Positions 1-7,358 are shown, numbered from the stretch's first letter. The stretch: 13,315 bases of DNA from Hydrogenophilales bacterium (GCA_011391655.1 JAABQE010000110.1:1-13315); one strand, 5' to 3'. Made by a program: numbers and translations. The notes: generated from the sequence alone by a model not told the origin.

Positions 1-193
1 CGCCCGGATAGCGCGCCAGCACGGCATCCGGCAGCACTCGCGACCCGTTATCGACTACGATGATCTCGAAATCGCCGTCCAGTTGCTGTGCCGTCACGGA
101 CTTCAGGCAACGATCCAGCGCATCCGGCATGTTGAAATGCGGGATGATCACCGAAACACGTGGGCCTGGCAAAGCGGCAGGCTCATTGACCAT
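1..193 (-). CDS. Family 2 glycosyltransferase, N-terminal part (cut by window edge)
   Basis: The first 64 residues of a glycosyltransferase-A fold enzyme are visible. Residues 13-21 read VSVIIPHFN, the usual first beta strand of GT2 enzymes, and IIVVDNGS at about 44-51 is the nucleotide-sugar-binding strand with its Asp. Family members transfer a sugar from a nucleotide donor to a growing lipid-linked glycan on the cytoplasmic face of the inner membrane. The start is chosen because a perfect AGGAGG lies 9 nt upstream (203-208, minus strand), inside the 19-bp gap after the ATPase stop codon, so the two genes are probably co-transcribed. The acceptor and donor cannot be told from this fragment, and the C-terminal part is outside the window. 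Its place next to a polysaccharide export locus suggests a role in repeat-unit assembly; that is inference. Confidence 0.85.
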   Translation of the reverse strand, partial: MVNEPAALPGPRVSVIIPHFNMPDALDRCLKSVTAQQLDGDFEIIVVDNGSRVLPDAVLARYPG

Positions 194-202
194 GGCCAAC
201 GG

Positions 203-208
203 CCTCCT
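203..208 (-). promoter_or_regulatory. Strong Shine-Dalgarno for the glycosyltransferase
   Basis: The minus strand reads AGGAGG here, 9 nt before the ATG at 193. It lies in the 19-bp gap after the ATPase stop codon and fixes the glycosyltransferase start. Confidence 0.75.
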
Positions 209-212
209 GAAT

Positions 213-1601
213 TCAGGCCGCCAGTTTTGCCATGGCGGCCGACATTGTCAGGAGCGCCGCGACGCCCGGATAGCTGAAACGGAATTGCGGATCACCATGA
301 CCTTCGCGCCGTTCCAGCAGGTCAACCGAATTGACGAACAGCTTGAGATCGCGCTCGATGCTGATCGGCGTAACGCCGCCGCCCATTTCGGCATAAACGT
401 CATCGATGGTGAACCAGCCATCGGCCGTGCTGCCAGCGCGCGCCGCGGCAATCAGCAGCGACCAGTGCGTGCGGGCTTCTTCGCGAACCAGATTGGCCTG
501 GACGCGGCGCGGCAGGCTGGCCTGCCAATCGGCGATGACCTTTTCCACCGCGGTGCGCGCGTCGGCATAGCTGACTTCGTCACGCTTTGCGGTGAGTGCG
601 GTCAGGCCGGCCTGGTGACCCAGCAACCGGACGAGATACGGCGACCCGCCGGCCATGCGGGTGATGAGCGTCAGCGCGTCCTTGCTGTAGGTGATCTCGG
701 CAGCGACTTCACCCATGCGCAGCAGATCGCGCACTTCGCTGGGGGCGAGAGGCGTCATCGGCAGGCCGGCAATGTTGCGGCGGATCGACGGTGCGTAACC
801 GATCAACTCGTCGAGGTTCAGGGCCACGCCGGTGATCACCAGCTGCACACGCGCGGCGCGGTCCGACAAATTCTTGATCAACTCGGCGACTTCGCGGCGG
901 AAGTTCACATCGACGACGCGGTCATATTCGTCGAGGATGACAATCACGCGCGTGCCGACGACGCCAGACAGGACTTCGGCCAGCTCGCGCGCGCCAAACG
1001 GGCCCTCCGGCAGCATGGTTTCGAAGGTGCCGGCCTTTTCGCCTTCAGGCGAATTCGGAAGGACAGACGCGTGATAGAGGCGCGGAATGCGCGCCAGCAC
1101 GGAGCGGAACATGTCCGGGAAATTCGCCGCAGTGCCGCAACTGGCATAGATCACGTGATAACGGGCTTCGCGTGCAGTTTCGGCAAAAACGTGGGCCAGG
1201 CTGGTCTTGCCGATCCCGCGCTCACCATAGACGACCACGTGAACGCGCTGTTCTTCCACAGCATTGATCAGCGCCGACATCGCATCGCGTCGACCGGCGA
1301 AGGTTTCGCGGGCGACAACTGGCTGTGACGCGCCGAGGGCGTCGCGCAGGGCAAGACGGCGACGTGCGCCGTCATTGTTGCTGTCTGTTTCCACGTCGTC
1401 CGACGCGCTGGCAATGAAACGCGGCAGCATCGGACCCGGCTCGGCCGGTGATACTGGCGAGTTCCAAGCAAAATTATTTGCCACTGGCGCCTGTTCGGGC
1501 GTCATTGCCATCTCCATCGGCGGTTCGAAGAATTCGGCCGGGGCCACAATTGTCGGCTCGTCCGCGTCCCCCCGCGTCCTGCGCTTCCAGATCATCTGCA
1601 T
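213..1601 (-). CDS. AAA+/ORC-like P-loop ATPase of the polysaccharide locus
   Basis: A 462-residue cytoplasmic ATPase. A low-complexity, Pro/Glu-rich leader (1-95) is followed by FAGRRDAMSALINAVEE (101-117), typical of the start of AAA_16/ORC-type modules. Walker A is GERGIGKTS (126-134), Walker B is VIVILDEYDR (219-228, with D224-E225), and a sensor-1-like strand LVITG sits at 254-258. The C-terminal ~90 residues look like a winged-helix domain. No membrane segment or signal peptide is seen. Related ATPases occur in exosortase-linked polysaccharide loci of other proteobacteria (PEP-CTERM system-associated, ExeA-like), where their exact job is not settled; membership of that group is my inference. 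The start at 1601 has GAGGA 5 nt upstream; M3 (1595) is also possible. It is divergent from the export operon and upstream of the glycosyltransferase gene. STAND-like regulation is an alternative role. Confidence 0.85.
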   Translation of the reverse strand: MQMIWKRRTRGDADEPTIVAPAEFFEPPMEMAMTPEQAPVANNFAWNSPVSPAEPGPMLPRFIASASDDVETDSNNDGARRRLALRDALGASQPVVARETFAGRRDAMSALINAVEEQRVHVVVYGERGIGKTSLAHVFAETAREARYHVIYASCGTAANFPDMFRSVLARIPRLYHASVLPNSPEGEKAGTFETMLPEGPFGARELAEVLSGVVGTRVIVILDEYDRVVDVNFRREVAELIKNLSDRAARVQLVITGVALNLDELIGYAPSIRRNIAGLPMTPLAPSEVRDLLRMGEVAAEITYSKDALTLITRMAGGSPYLVRLLGHQAGLTALTAKRDEVSYADARTAVEKVIADWQASLPRRVQANLVREEARTHWSLLIAAARAGSTADGWFTIDDVYAEMGGGVTPISIERDLKLFVNSVDLLERREGHGDPQFRFSYPGVAALLTMSAAMAKLAA

Positions 1602-1870
1602 CCCTGTCCTCGTCTATACGCGTCGCAACCACATGCGATATACGACCGCTAGCGGCTGCATGTTGCGGCGGGTGTGCCACGAAGTGCGCCCGGAAGCGAG
1701 TGGCAAAACGGCATCAAATCAGCCGAACTGCCCAAAAAAGCCCATGAAGCCGGGGTGGATGGTTGCCGCACCTGCCATCTCAGTGTAGCAATTATGCGCA
1801 AATGGTGTGGAAGGCGGGCAGTTTTTTGCCTCTCTGCAACGCCAGATGGTGGATTGGGGATACAGGTTTG
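1602..1870. promoter_or_regulatory. Divergent intergenic region between ATPase and export operon
   Basis: This 269-bp non-coding gap separates two divergent transcription units and must hold both promoters. I could not identify a convincing -35/-10 pair for either direction. It contains a nested inverted repeat at 1624-1667, annotated separately. Open frames through it have no recognisable protein content; the one reading into the beta-barrel gene from 1763 adds 36 residues that do not resemble a signal peptide. No RNA gene was recognised. Confidence 0.6.
1624..1667. repeat. Nested inverted repeat, candidate operator
   Basis: The outer arms are CGCAACCACATGC (1624-1636) and GCATGTTGCG (1658-1667). 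They are complementary except for a 3-nt insertion (CCA) in the left arm. Between them lies a perfect 10-bp palindrome, CCGCTAGCGG (1646-1655). Its place just upstream of the ATPase start and between divergent genes fits a dimeric regulator site or an mRNA leader hairpin of the ATPase transcript. The binding protein is unknown. Confidence 0.4.
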
Positions 1871-3217
1871 ATGAAGTTGCGGACAGCAGCAGGGCTGACT
1901 GGAACGGGGGTGCCGCTTGGCTTGTTCCTGTCCTTGACCTTTGCGCAAGCCGTTGCATTGCCGGCAGCAGCCCAACAATCGGGTCTGCCGGCGATGCGCG
2001 ACAATGATGATGCGCCTATTCGCAACGCTGGCGGCGTTGGCGGGGTTGCGGGTTATCCCGGACGTGGTCTGCAGTTCGGTTTCAACGTGTCCAGCCGTTA
2101 CGAAAGCAATCTGGGCCGGCAGAATCTGCCTGACGCCGGTTACCGCATTCGTCCCCAGGTCGACGGGAGATATGGCATAGGGTTGGGGCAGCAGGGCCTG
2201 TACGTGGAAGGCACGTTGGCGCGCGATATGTTCTTCAGCGCGCCAAATCTGCGCGACCGTAACCGTTATCAGCTTGGCGCCGGGCTCGATTATCGTCTGT
2301 CGAGATGCAGCGGGCAGTTGGGCGGCAGTTGGCAGCGGTCGCTGGTATTCCAGAGCGAGGCGGTGGCCTTTGGTTCGCTTCAGCAGGATAGCACCCGACT
2401 TGGACTGAGTGCCAATTGTCGCATCAGCGGCGCGATCGGGGTGAACGGTTCGGTGTCCAAGCAGGAATTCAAGACCGAAGTGGGTCAGGGCACCGCCTTC
2501 AACGTCAGCACCACGAGCTATTCTCTGGGCCTCAGCTTTGGTAGCGCAGGATTGGGCCAATTCTCGTTGAGCGGGTCGAGTAGCGACTCGCAGATGCCGG
2601 GACGTCTTGTGGTGACAGCGGACGGACTCGTGGAAGACAGTCTGACCCAGCGCAATGTCCGTTTTGGTTACACCCGCTCGTTTGGCAGCAAGATCAATGT
2701 CGGGCTGGGCGTTTCCTACATCAACAGCCAGCCAGGTACGGACGAGCAGTTGGTCTTGATTGACAACGTGCCGCAGTTGGTGCCCCGCGAAGGTTTCAAA
2801 GGTGCTGGTTTTGATGCAGCACTGGATCTGAACCTTTCTCCGCGCCTCGACGTGTCCTTCTCAGCCAATCGCAGCACATTCGCCAACCCCAATGTCGGAG
2901 CGCAATTCTCCGTGGCGACCAACTATTCTGCTGTGGTCAATTATCGATTGAATCAGCGTTATTCCGTTGCAGTCGGTGCCTCGCGGAGAGAAAATAACTA
3001 TCGTGGCGGCTTTGCGTCTTCGCTGGATCCCTTCGTCCGCGTTGCGGATACGCTGGACCGTTTTTACGGCCAGATTGGCGCTCGCCTGGGTCAGCGACTT
3101 CGTCTGACCTTCGACATCGCCCACAATCGCCGGAAATCCAACCCTGCCATTTTGAATTTTTCATCGACGGGTGTCGGTCTCAACCTTGGCGTTCAGTTCG
3201 GAAGAGGACAACGATGA
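1871..3217 (+). CDS. Outer-membrane beta-barrel protein of exopolysaccharide export
   Basis: A 448-residue protein. The start at 1871 is chosen because it gives a typical Sec signal peptide: MKLR, a hydrophobic core to about residue 30, then PAAAQQ with likely cleavage near residue 34. The in-frame ATG at 1763 would put 36 non-signal residues in front. The mature part is rich in alternating polar/hydrophobic strands ending in aromatic residues, and the C-terminus ends VGLNLGVQF plus five residues, like the closing strand of an outer-membrane barrel. Two cysteines (C146, C183) could form a disulfide. The stop overlaps the next start by 4 nt (ATGA), so it is coupled to the Wza-like gene. Together they probably form the outer-membrane exit for the polymer, the barrel being the pore. 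I recognise the fold, not a named family; exosortase-linked loci often carry such a barrel. Confidence 0.85.
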   Translation: MKLRTAAGLTGTGVPLGLFLSLTFAQAVALPAAAQQSGLPAMRDNDDAPIRNAGGVGGVAGYPGRGLQFGFNVSSRYESNLGRQNLPDAGYRIRPQVDGRYGIGLGQQGLYVEGTLARDMFFSAPNLRDRNRYQLGAGLDYRLSRCSGQLGGSWQRSLVFQSEAVAFGSLQQDSTRLGLSANCRISGAIGVNGSVSKQEFKTEVGQGTAFNVSTTSYSLGLSFGSAGLGQFSLSGSSSDSQMPGRLVVTADGLVEDSLTQRNVRFGYTRSFGSKINVGLGVSYINSQPGTDEQLVLIDNVPQLVPREGFKGAGFDAALDLNLSPRLDVSFSANRSTFANPNVGAQFSVATNYSAVVNYRLNQRYSVAVGASRRENNYRGGFASSLDPFVRVADTLDRFYGQIGARLGQRLRLTFDIAHNRRKSNPAILNFSSTGVGLNLGVQFGRGQR

Positions 3218-4008
3218 AATCTATAGCGGCAACCGCAGCCATCGCGCTGGCTTTGGCCAGCACCGGAGTGGCCCAATATGCTGCTGCCCAGACGGTCAGC
3301 AGCCCGAAGGGTTATGTTCTTGGTCCGGATGATACCGTGCAGGTGATCGTCTACGGCCAGAGCGAGTTCAACGTCACCACGCGTGTGAAGGCGGATGGCT
3401 CAATCGTGATGCCGCTGATCGGGATCGTGCAGGCGGAAGGGCAGACCAACATCACCCTCGCCAAGCAGATTACCGATAAACTGGTGTCCGGCGGTTACCT
3501 CAAGCAGCCTTTGGTCAACATCGAGGTGGGGGCCTATGTCTCGCGATCGGTGAATGTGGCGGGCAGCGTTTCGTCGCCCGGCATCGTTCCGCTGGACCGT
3601 CCGTATCATGCTCTGGAAGCCTTGCTGAAGGCAGGATGGGTGAGGGGCGATGGCGCGACATTTGTATATTTGCGGCGACAGGGCCAGACCGAGCGCAAGC
3701 TTGACGTGGAGCAGTTGGTGCGCGGCGGCGCCGAGGCCGATCCGTTGCTGGAGCCCGGCGACACGCTGTTTGTCCCGCAGGCGGAAACCTTCTTTATCTA
3801 CGGTCAGATCAATTCGCCGGGCATGAAGGCCATTCTTCCTGGAATGACGGTGCGTCAGGCGATTGGTCTGGCAGGCGGCGTCACCCCGTCAGGCAAGGCT
3901 GACAAGGTCGGGTTGGTGCGTGCCAGCACCGGCAAGGAAATTGATGCCGACCCTTCGCAGAAAATTCAGAATGGCGACGTTATCATAATCAAGGAGCGGT
4001 TGTTCTGA
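3214..4008 (+). CDS. Short Wza/OPX-type polysaccharide export protein (SLBB domains)
   Basis: A 264-residue periplasmic protein. The signal peptide covers residues 1-26, with an AAAQ-TV cleavage region. There is no cysteine anywhere, so it is not a lipoprotein as E. coli Wza is. A Poly_export domain (about 32-106) starts YVLGPDDTVQVIVYGQ. It is followed by two SLBB domains: VAGSVSSPGIVPL (115-127) and YGQINSPGMKAI (196-207) mark their starts. The protein stops right after SLBB2, so the C-terminal amphipathic helix that forms the Wza outer-membrane pore is missing (about 380 residues in Wza). It therefore likely needs the preceding beta-barrel protein to cross the outer membrane. The start overlaps that gene by 4 nt and has an AGAGGA ribosome site at 3203-3208. 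Family assignment is firm; the pairing is inference from length and context. Confidence 0.93.
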   Translation: MKSIAATAAIALALASTGVAQYAAAQTVSSPKGYVLGPDDTVQVIVYGQSEFNVTTRVKADGSIVMPLIGIVQAEGQTNITLAKQITDKLVSGGYLKQPLVNIEVGAYVSRSVNVAGSVSSPGIVPLDRPYHALEALLKAGWVRGDGATFVYLRRQGQTERKLDVEQLVRGGAEADPLLEPGDTLFVPQAETFFIYGQINSPGMKAILPGMTVRQAIGLAGGVTPSGKADKVGLVRASTGKEIDADPSQKIQNGDVIIIKERLF

Positions 4009-4059
4009 TCGCAGGGAAACCCTGTCGATTCGGCACGACTGTGAAACGAATGAGAGGAA

Positions 4060-4072
4060 CCGGCATCGCCGG
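4060..4072 (+). promoter_or_regulatory. Hairpin between ribosome site and start of the chain-length gene
   Basis: CCGGC-ATC-GCCGG forms a 5-bp GC stem with a 3-nt loop in the 73-bp gap before the ATG at 4082. AGAGGA (4053-4058), the best Shine-Dalgarno sequence, is 23 nt from the ATG, which is too far unless the stem folds and shortens the distance. GGTGA at 4074-4078 is the alternative but only 3 nt away. A second small stem, CAGGG-AAA-CCCTG, lies at 4012-4024 just after the previous stop. Neither is followed by a T-run, so neither looks like an intrinsic terminator. Confidence 0.35.
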
Positions 4073-4081
4073 CGGTGAACT

Positions 4082-5476
4082 ATGAGCCTGATTCAATTGT
4101 TGCGTATTCTGATCGCGCGCCGCCTCATCCTTCTTGGCTGCTTGGGCCTGTGTCTGGTGGTCGCTGTGGGGGTTGGTTTGATCTTGCCTGCACGCTACCC
4201 GGCGACGGCACGTGTCATGATGGACAATTTCAAGCCCGATCCTGTGACGGGAGCGATGATGAACGTTGCTGGCCTTCGCACGTTCACACGGACGCAGCTG
4301 GAGTTGATCAAGGATTATCGCATCGCCGGTGAAGCGGTGGACCGGCTTGGCATGGCCAACAATCCGCAGCTGCAGGCAGCATGGCAAAGCGAGACCGGTG
4401 GTTTCGGTGATTTCCGCCGTTGGCTGTCGGATCGGATCGTCGCCAGCGTGCAGGTGAACCTGGTCGAAGGCAGCAACATTCTGGCGATTTCGTACGAAGC
4501 GCCAAACCCCGAAATCGCCCGCCGCACGGTCAATGCTCTGCGCGATGCCTATATCGACAACAGCCTGCGCCTGCGGACCGACACGGCTGGGCGGACGGCT
4601 GAATGGTATCGTGAGCAGGCTGGACGCGCGCTGAAGGCGTTGGAAGCGGCCGAAGCAACCAAGACGAAATTCGAACAGGATAACGGCATCGTCATGACAT
4701 CCGCCGGTGAAGCGGAGTCCGTCAAGTTGGCCAGCTTGCAGGCGGCCCTTACCGCCGCGCGCAGTGGCCAGTCTGTTCAGCAATTCGAAGCCATGCGCCA
4801 ATCCACTACGTCGACCGTGGTGGAGACGCTGAAGGTTCAGCTTGCCACGTTGAACGATCAGATCGAGCAGGCATCCGAGCGTCTTGGTGTTCAGCATCCG
4901 ACCTACATCGCCATGCTGTCGCGCCGTGGGCAGCTGGAACGGCAGCTGGGACGCGAGCAGGCCGTCGCTCGACAGGCCGGTGCGATGCAGCTGGGGGCAT
5001 CCCGCAGTGGCATTGCGCAGCTGGAAAGCGATTATGAAGCGCAGCGTTCCAAGGTGTTCGCCATGAAGGAGAAGCTGGACAAGCTGAACCAATTGGTCAG
5101 CGAAGTGCAGTTGCGTCGTCAGCAGTATGAACAGGCAGCAAAGCGCACCAGCGAACTTCAGCTTGAGTCCAACGTCGCTGACTCCGGCCTTATCGTGCTG
5201 GGTGACGCAACGGTCACGAACAAGCCGTCCTTCCCGAACTGGCCGCTGATTTTCGGGCTTGCGGCCGGCGCAGGCCTCGCCCTGGGCCTGGTGATGAGCC
5301 TGTTGGTCGAGCTTCTGAACCGCCGTGTGCGCGGCGCTGAAGATCTCAGCCTTGCCTCGCGCGTTCCGGTGTTTGCGGTCATCGCAGACCGCAAGCGGCC
5401 CGAATGGCAGCAGGTGATCAAGCGCATCCTGACCCGCGGTAAAACCAATCAAGTCGGCTGGCAGCCGGCGCAATGA
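4082..5476 (+). CDS. Wzz-type polysaccharide co-polymerase / chain-length determinant
   Basis: A 464-residue inner-membrane protein with the Wzz/GumC layout. Membrane segment 1 is at about 15-36 and a periplasmic Wzz domain follows (ATARVMMD at 41-48, then FTRTQLELIKDYRIA at 68-82). A long Gln/Glu/Arg-rich coiled coil runs from about 175 to 365, a proline motif KPSFPNWP is at 381-388, and membrane segment 2 is at about 388-411. The cytoplasmic tail of about 50 residues starts NRRVRGAEDL. These proteins oligomerise in the inner membrane, set polymer length and dock onto the periplasmic OPX protein. The kinase-like domain is not fused here but encoded by the next gene, which overlaps by 4 nt (ATGA). 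No in-frame upstream start with a better ribosome site exists. Family is clear; the polymer is unknown. Confidence 0.93.
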   Translation: MSLIQLLRILIARRLILLGCLGLCLVVAVGVGLILPARYPATARVMMDNFKPDPVTGAMMNVAGLRTFTRTQLELIKDYRIAGEAVDRLGMANNPQLQAAWQSETGGFGDFRRWLSDRIVASVQVNLVEGSNILAISYEAPNPEIARRTVNALRDAYIDNSLRLRTDTAGRTAEWYREQAGRALKALEAAEATKTKFEQDNGIVMTSAGEAESVKLASLQAALTAARSGQSVQQFEAMRQSTTSTVVETLKVQLATLNDQIEQASERLGVQHPTYIAMLSRRGQLERQLGREQAVARQAGAMQLGASRSGIAQLESDYEAQRSKVFAMKEKLDKLNQLVSEVQLRRQQYEQAAKRTSELQLESNVADSGLIVLGDATVTNKPSFPNWPLIFGLAAGAGLALGLVMSLLVELLNRRVRGAEDLSLASRVPVFAVIADRKRPEWQQVIKRILTRGKTNQVGWQPAQ

Positions 5477-6456
5477 GCATGGATGCAATGAACAACAGCG
5501 ACAGCGTGGCTCCCGAGCCAGAAGTGCAGCCTGACAGCGCACCGGACATCATAGAAGATCAGGTCGGTGATTCCGTCGCTGCGTCGGTCGTCGCTGGCGG
5601 TGTCGACGGCAGTGATCGGTTTGATGCGCCCATTCGCGATGTGCTGGTCCGGATGGGCCATCTGAGCGAAGATCAGGTTGCCCGGGTGATTGGACACGCG
5701 GCAACACGCGGCCTCGATTTCGATCAGGCGGCGCTTGAACTGGGTTTCATCACGACGGATGAACTGGATCGCGCGCGCGAACAGCTGATCAACAGCATGG
5801 CGTTGCAGAACGTCGCGCGTCGGCCCGTGTCGGAGGAGCTTGTTGCGCTGTCCGATCCAGGATCGGTGCGGGCTGAAACCGTACGTATGCTGCGGACGCA
5901 GATTATCGCCCAGCACATCAAGAATGGTCGGCGCGGTCTGGCGGTCGTGGCTGCTGCCGATGGGCATGGCTGCTCCTTTGTCGCGGCCAATCTGGCGGTC
6001 TCACTCAGCCAGGTCGGTTTCAAGATCCTGCTGGTGGACGCCAACATGCGATCGCCGCGGCAGGATCAGATCTTTGGCGTTGATCCCAACGCCCCCGGTC
6101 TGTCGAGCTTCCTGACCATGCAGGTCGCAAGGCCTGAACGGGTGGTGAACGCCAACGTGGTCCCCGGCTTGGCCCTGATCACTGCAGGCCCGCCGACCAG
6201 CCGCCCACAGGAACTTCTGTCGGGCAACCGCTTCCGCGACGGGGTCAACACGCTGCTGCGTGAATATGATCTCGTGATTTTCGATACGCCGGCCGCCAAT
6301 ACCAACGCCGACGCGCTGAACGTTGGTGGTGCCGCAGGCTATGCCCTGCTCGTGGGGCGCACCAATGACAGCTATTACCGTGACATCAATACGCTCACCA
6401 ACCAGCTGGCTGCTGCCCGTTGTGCCGTGGTGGGAGCAGTTTTGAACGAATTCTGA
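5473..6456 (+). CDS. BY-kinase-like ATPase with degenerate P-loop and GspE_N/MshEN-like head
   Basis: A 327-residue cytoplasmic protein. Residues 1-50 are acidic and disordered. Residues 52-105 hold two tandem helical motifs (VLVRMGHLSEDQV and AALELGFITTDEL), like the N-terminal domain of GspE/PilB ATPases. Residues 125-327 follow the CpsD/CapB tyrosine-autokinase fold: RAETVRMLRTQI, a P-loop strand, the Walker A' region LLVDANMRSP (186-195), AGPPTSRPQELL (238-249) and Walker B YDLVIFDTP (265-273). The P-loop reads GHGCS (164-168) where the family has GEGKS/T, so Cys167 replaces the ATP-binding lysine. Walker A' has Asn191 where the second Asp is expected. The protein ends at LNEF, without the tyrosine cluster that is normally autophosphorylated. 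It is therefore probably a pseudokinase or scaffold partner of the co-polymerase, with which it overlaps by 4 nt. The homology is clear; loss of activity is inferred. Confidence 0.88.
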   Translation: MSMDAMNNSDSVAPEPEVQPDSAPDIIEDQVGDSVAASVVAGGVDGSDRFDAPIRDVLVRMGHLSEDQVARVIGHAATRGLDFDQAALELGFITTDELDRAREQLINSMALQNVARRPVSEELVALSDPGSVRAETVRMLRTQIIAQHIKNGRRGLAVVAAADGHGCSFVAANLAVSLSQVGFKILLVDANMRSPRQDQIFGVDPNAPGLSSFLTMQVARPERVVNANVVPGLALITAGPPTSRPQELLSGNRFRDGVNTLLREYDLVIFDTPAANTNADALNVGGAAGYALLVGRTNDSYYRDINTLTNQLAAARCAVVGAVLNEF

Positions 6457-7358
6457 TGCCCGATCCAGCCGGCATGACCAATATTGCTGCTCCGACAGGC
6501 GGTGATCTCAAGGCGCTGCTGCTGCGGCACTGGCCAATGTGGCTGGGCCTTGCCGCAATGGCGTTTCCGACGTTGGTGGCTTTGGCGCAGGGCCCTTGGC
6601 AGGAAGAATCCGGTGTGCACGGCATCATCGTGCTTGTCACTGGACTCTGGCTTGTCTGGCGACGCCAAGCGGAAATTGCCGCTGTGGAGCAACCGGGCAG
6701 TCCGCTGGTGACAATCCTGCTGCTTGCGGTGGCCTTGCCGCTCTATGGGGCGGGCCGGGCGTTTGAATTCATCAGCATTGAAGCCGCAGCCTTGCTGCTC
6801 GCCATGGTGGCTGTTGCGCACCAATATCTGGGAACGCCGGCGCTGAAGCTGCTGTGGTTCCCGATCCTGTATCTGGGCTTTGTGATCCCACTGCCGGGCT
6901 GGTTTCTCGACAGCATCACCCTGCCGTTGAAGGAACTGGTTTCGGCCATCGTGACTGACAGCCTTGCTGCGGTCGGATATCCTGTCGGCCGGATGGGGGT
7001 CACACTTTATATCGGCTCCTATCAGTTGCTGGTTGAGGATGCCTGCGCTGGCCTGAATTCGCTCGTCAGCCTGTCTGCAATTGGCCTGTTTTATGTTTAT
7101 CTTCTGCGCGGATCGAACCCGGTCTATTCCGCACTGCTGTTGGCAATGGTGATCCCCATCGCGATTGCCGCAAATTGTGTGCGCGTCGCGGCACTGGTGT
7201 TGATAACCTATCACTTCGGCAATGCCATGGCGCAGGGATATCTGCACAACTTCGCCGGCATGGTGACCTTTGTTTCGGCCTTGCTTCTCATTTTTGCGCT
7301 TGATTGGGCTGCGACGCCGCTTCGGCGCCGGCTGGCCCGTGCAGGAGATGCAACATGA
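6456..7358 (+). CDS. xrtV: Exosortase (sphingomonad-type, probably XrtV)
   Basis: A 300-residue multi-spanning inner-membrane cysteine protease/transpeptidase that cuts and sorts proteins carrying a C-terminal PEP-CTERM-like tag. The expected catalytic residues are all present: Cys197 in VEDACAGLNSL (193-203), Arg243 in ANCVRVAAL (239-247) and His264 in YLHNFAGM (262-269). About eight hydrophobic segments surround them. The ATG at 6456 overlaps the previous stop (TGATG, 1 nt) and fits coupling; an internal Met at residue 7 is possible. The DACAGLNSLVSL wording, with the separate EpsI gene and the 85-residue neighbour, points to exosortase V rather than XrtA; this subtype call is from memory of the family. 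No tagged substrate gene is visible in the window, so targets must lie elsewhere. The stop overlaps epsI by 4 nt. Confidence 0.9.
   Translation: MPDPAGMTNIAAPTGGDLKALLLRHWPMWLGLAAMAFPTLVALAQGPWQEESGVHGIIVLVTGLWLVWRRQAEIAAVEQPGSPLVTILLLAVALPLYGAGRAFEFISIEAAALLLAMVAVAHQYLGTPALKLLWFPILYLGFVIPLPGWFLDSITLPLKELVSAIVTDSLAAVGYPVGRMGVTLYIGSYQLLVEDACAGLNSLVSLSAIGLFYVYLLRGSNPVYSALLLAMVIPIAIAANCVRVAALVLITYHFGNAMAQGYLHNFAGMVTFVSALLLIFALDWAATPLRRRLARAGDAT

Noticed and set aside
60..1328. Long plus-strand frame (422 codons) opposite the ATPase gene
   Set aside because: It is antisense to a gene with clear Walker motifs and its translation is Arg/Gln/Ala-rich shadow sequence typical of GC-rich codon bias.
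1726..1823. 8-bp inverted pair AACTGCCC / GGGCAGTT in the divergent intergenic region, 82 bp apart
   Set aside because: Too short and too widely spaced to stand out from chance.
1763..1870. Upstream in-frame start for the beta-barrel protein
   Set aside because: It would hide the signal peptide behind 36 residues; the ATG at 1871 gives a proper Sec signal.
3989..5542. 517-codon minus-strand frame opposite the chain-length gene
   Set aside because: No domain-like content, rich in His/Gln/Arg; it is the complement of a well-recognised Wzz-type gene and spans its gene junctions.
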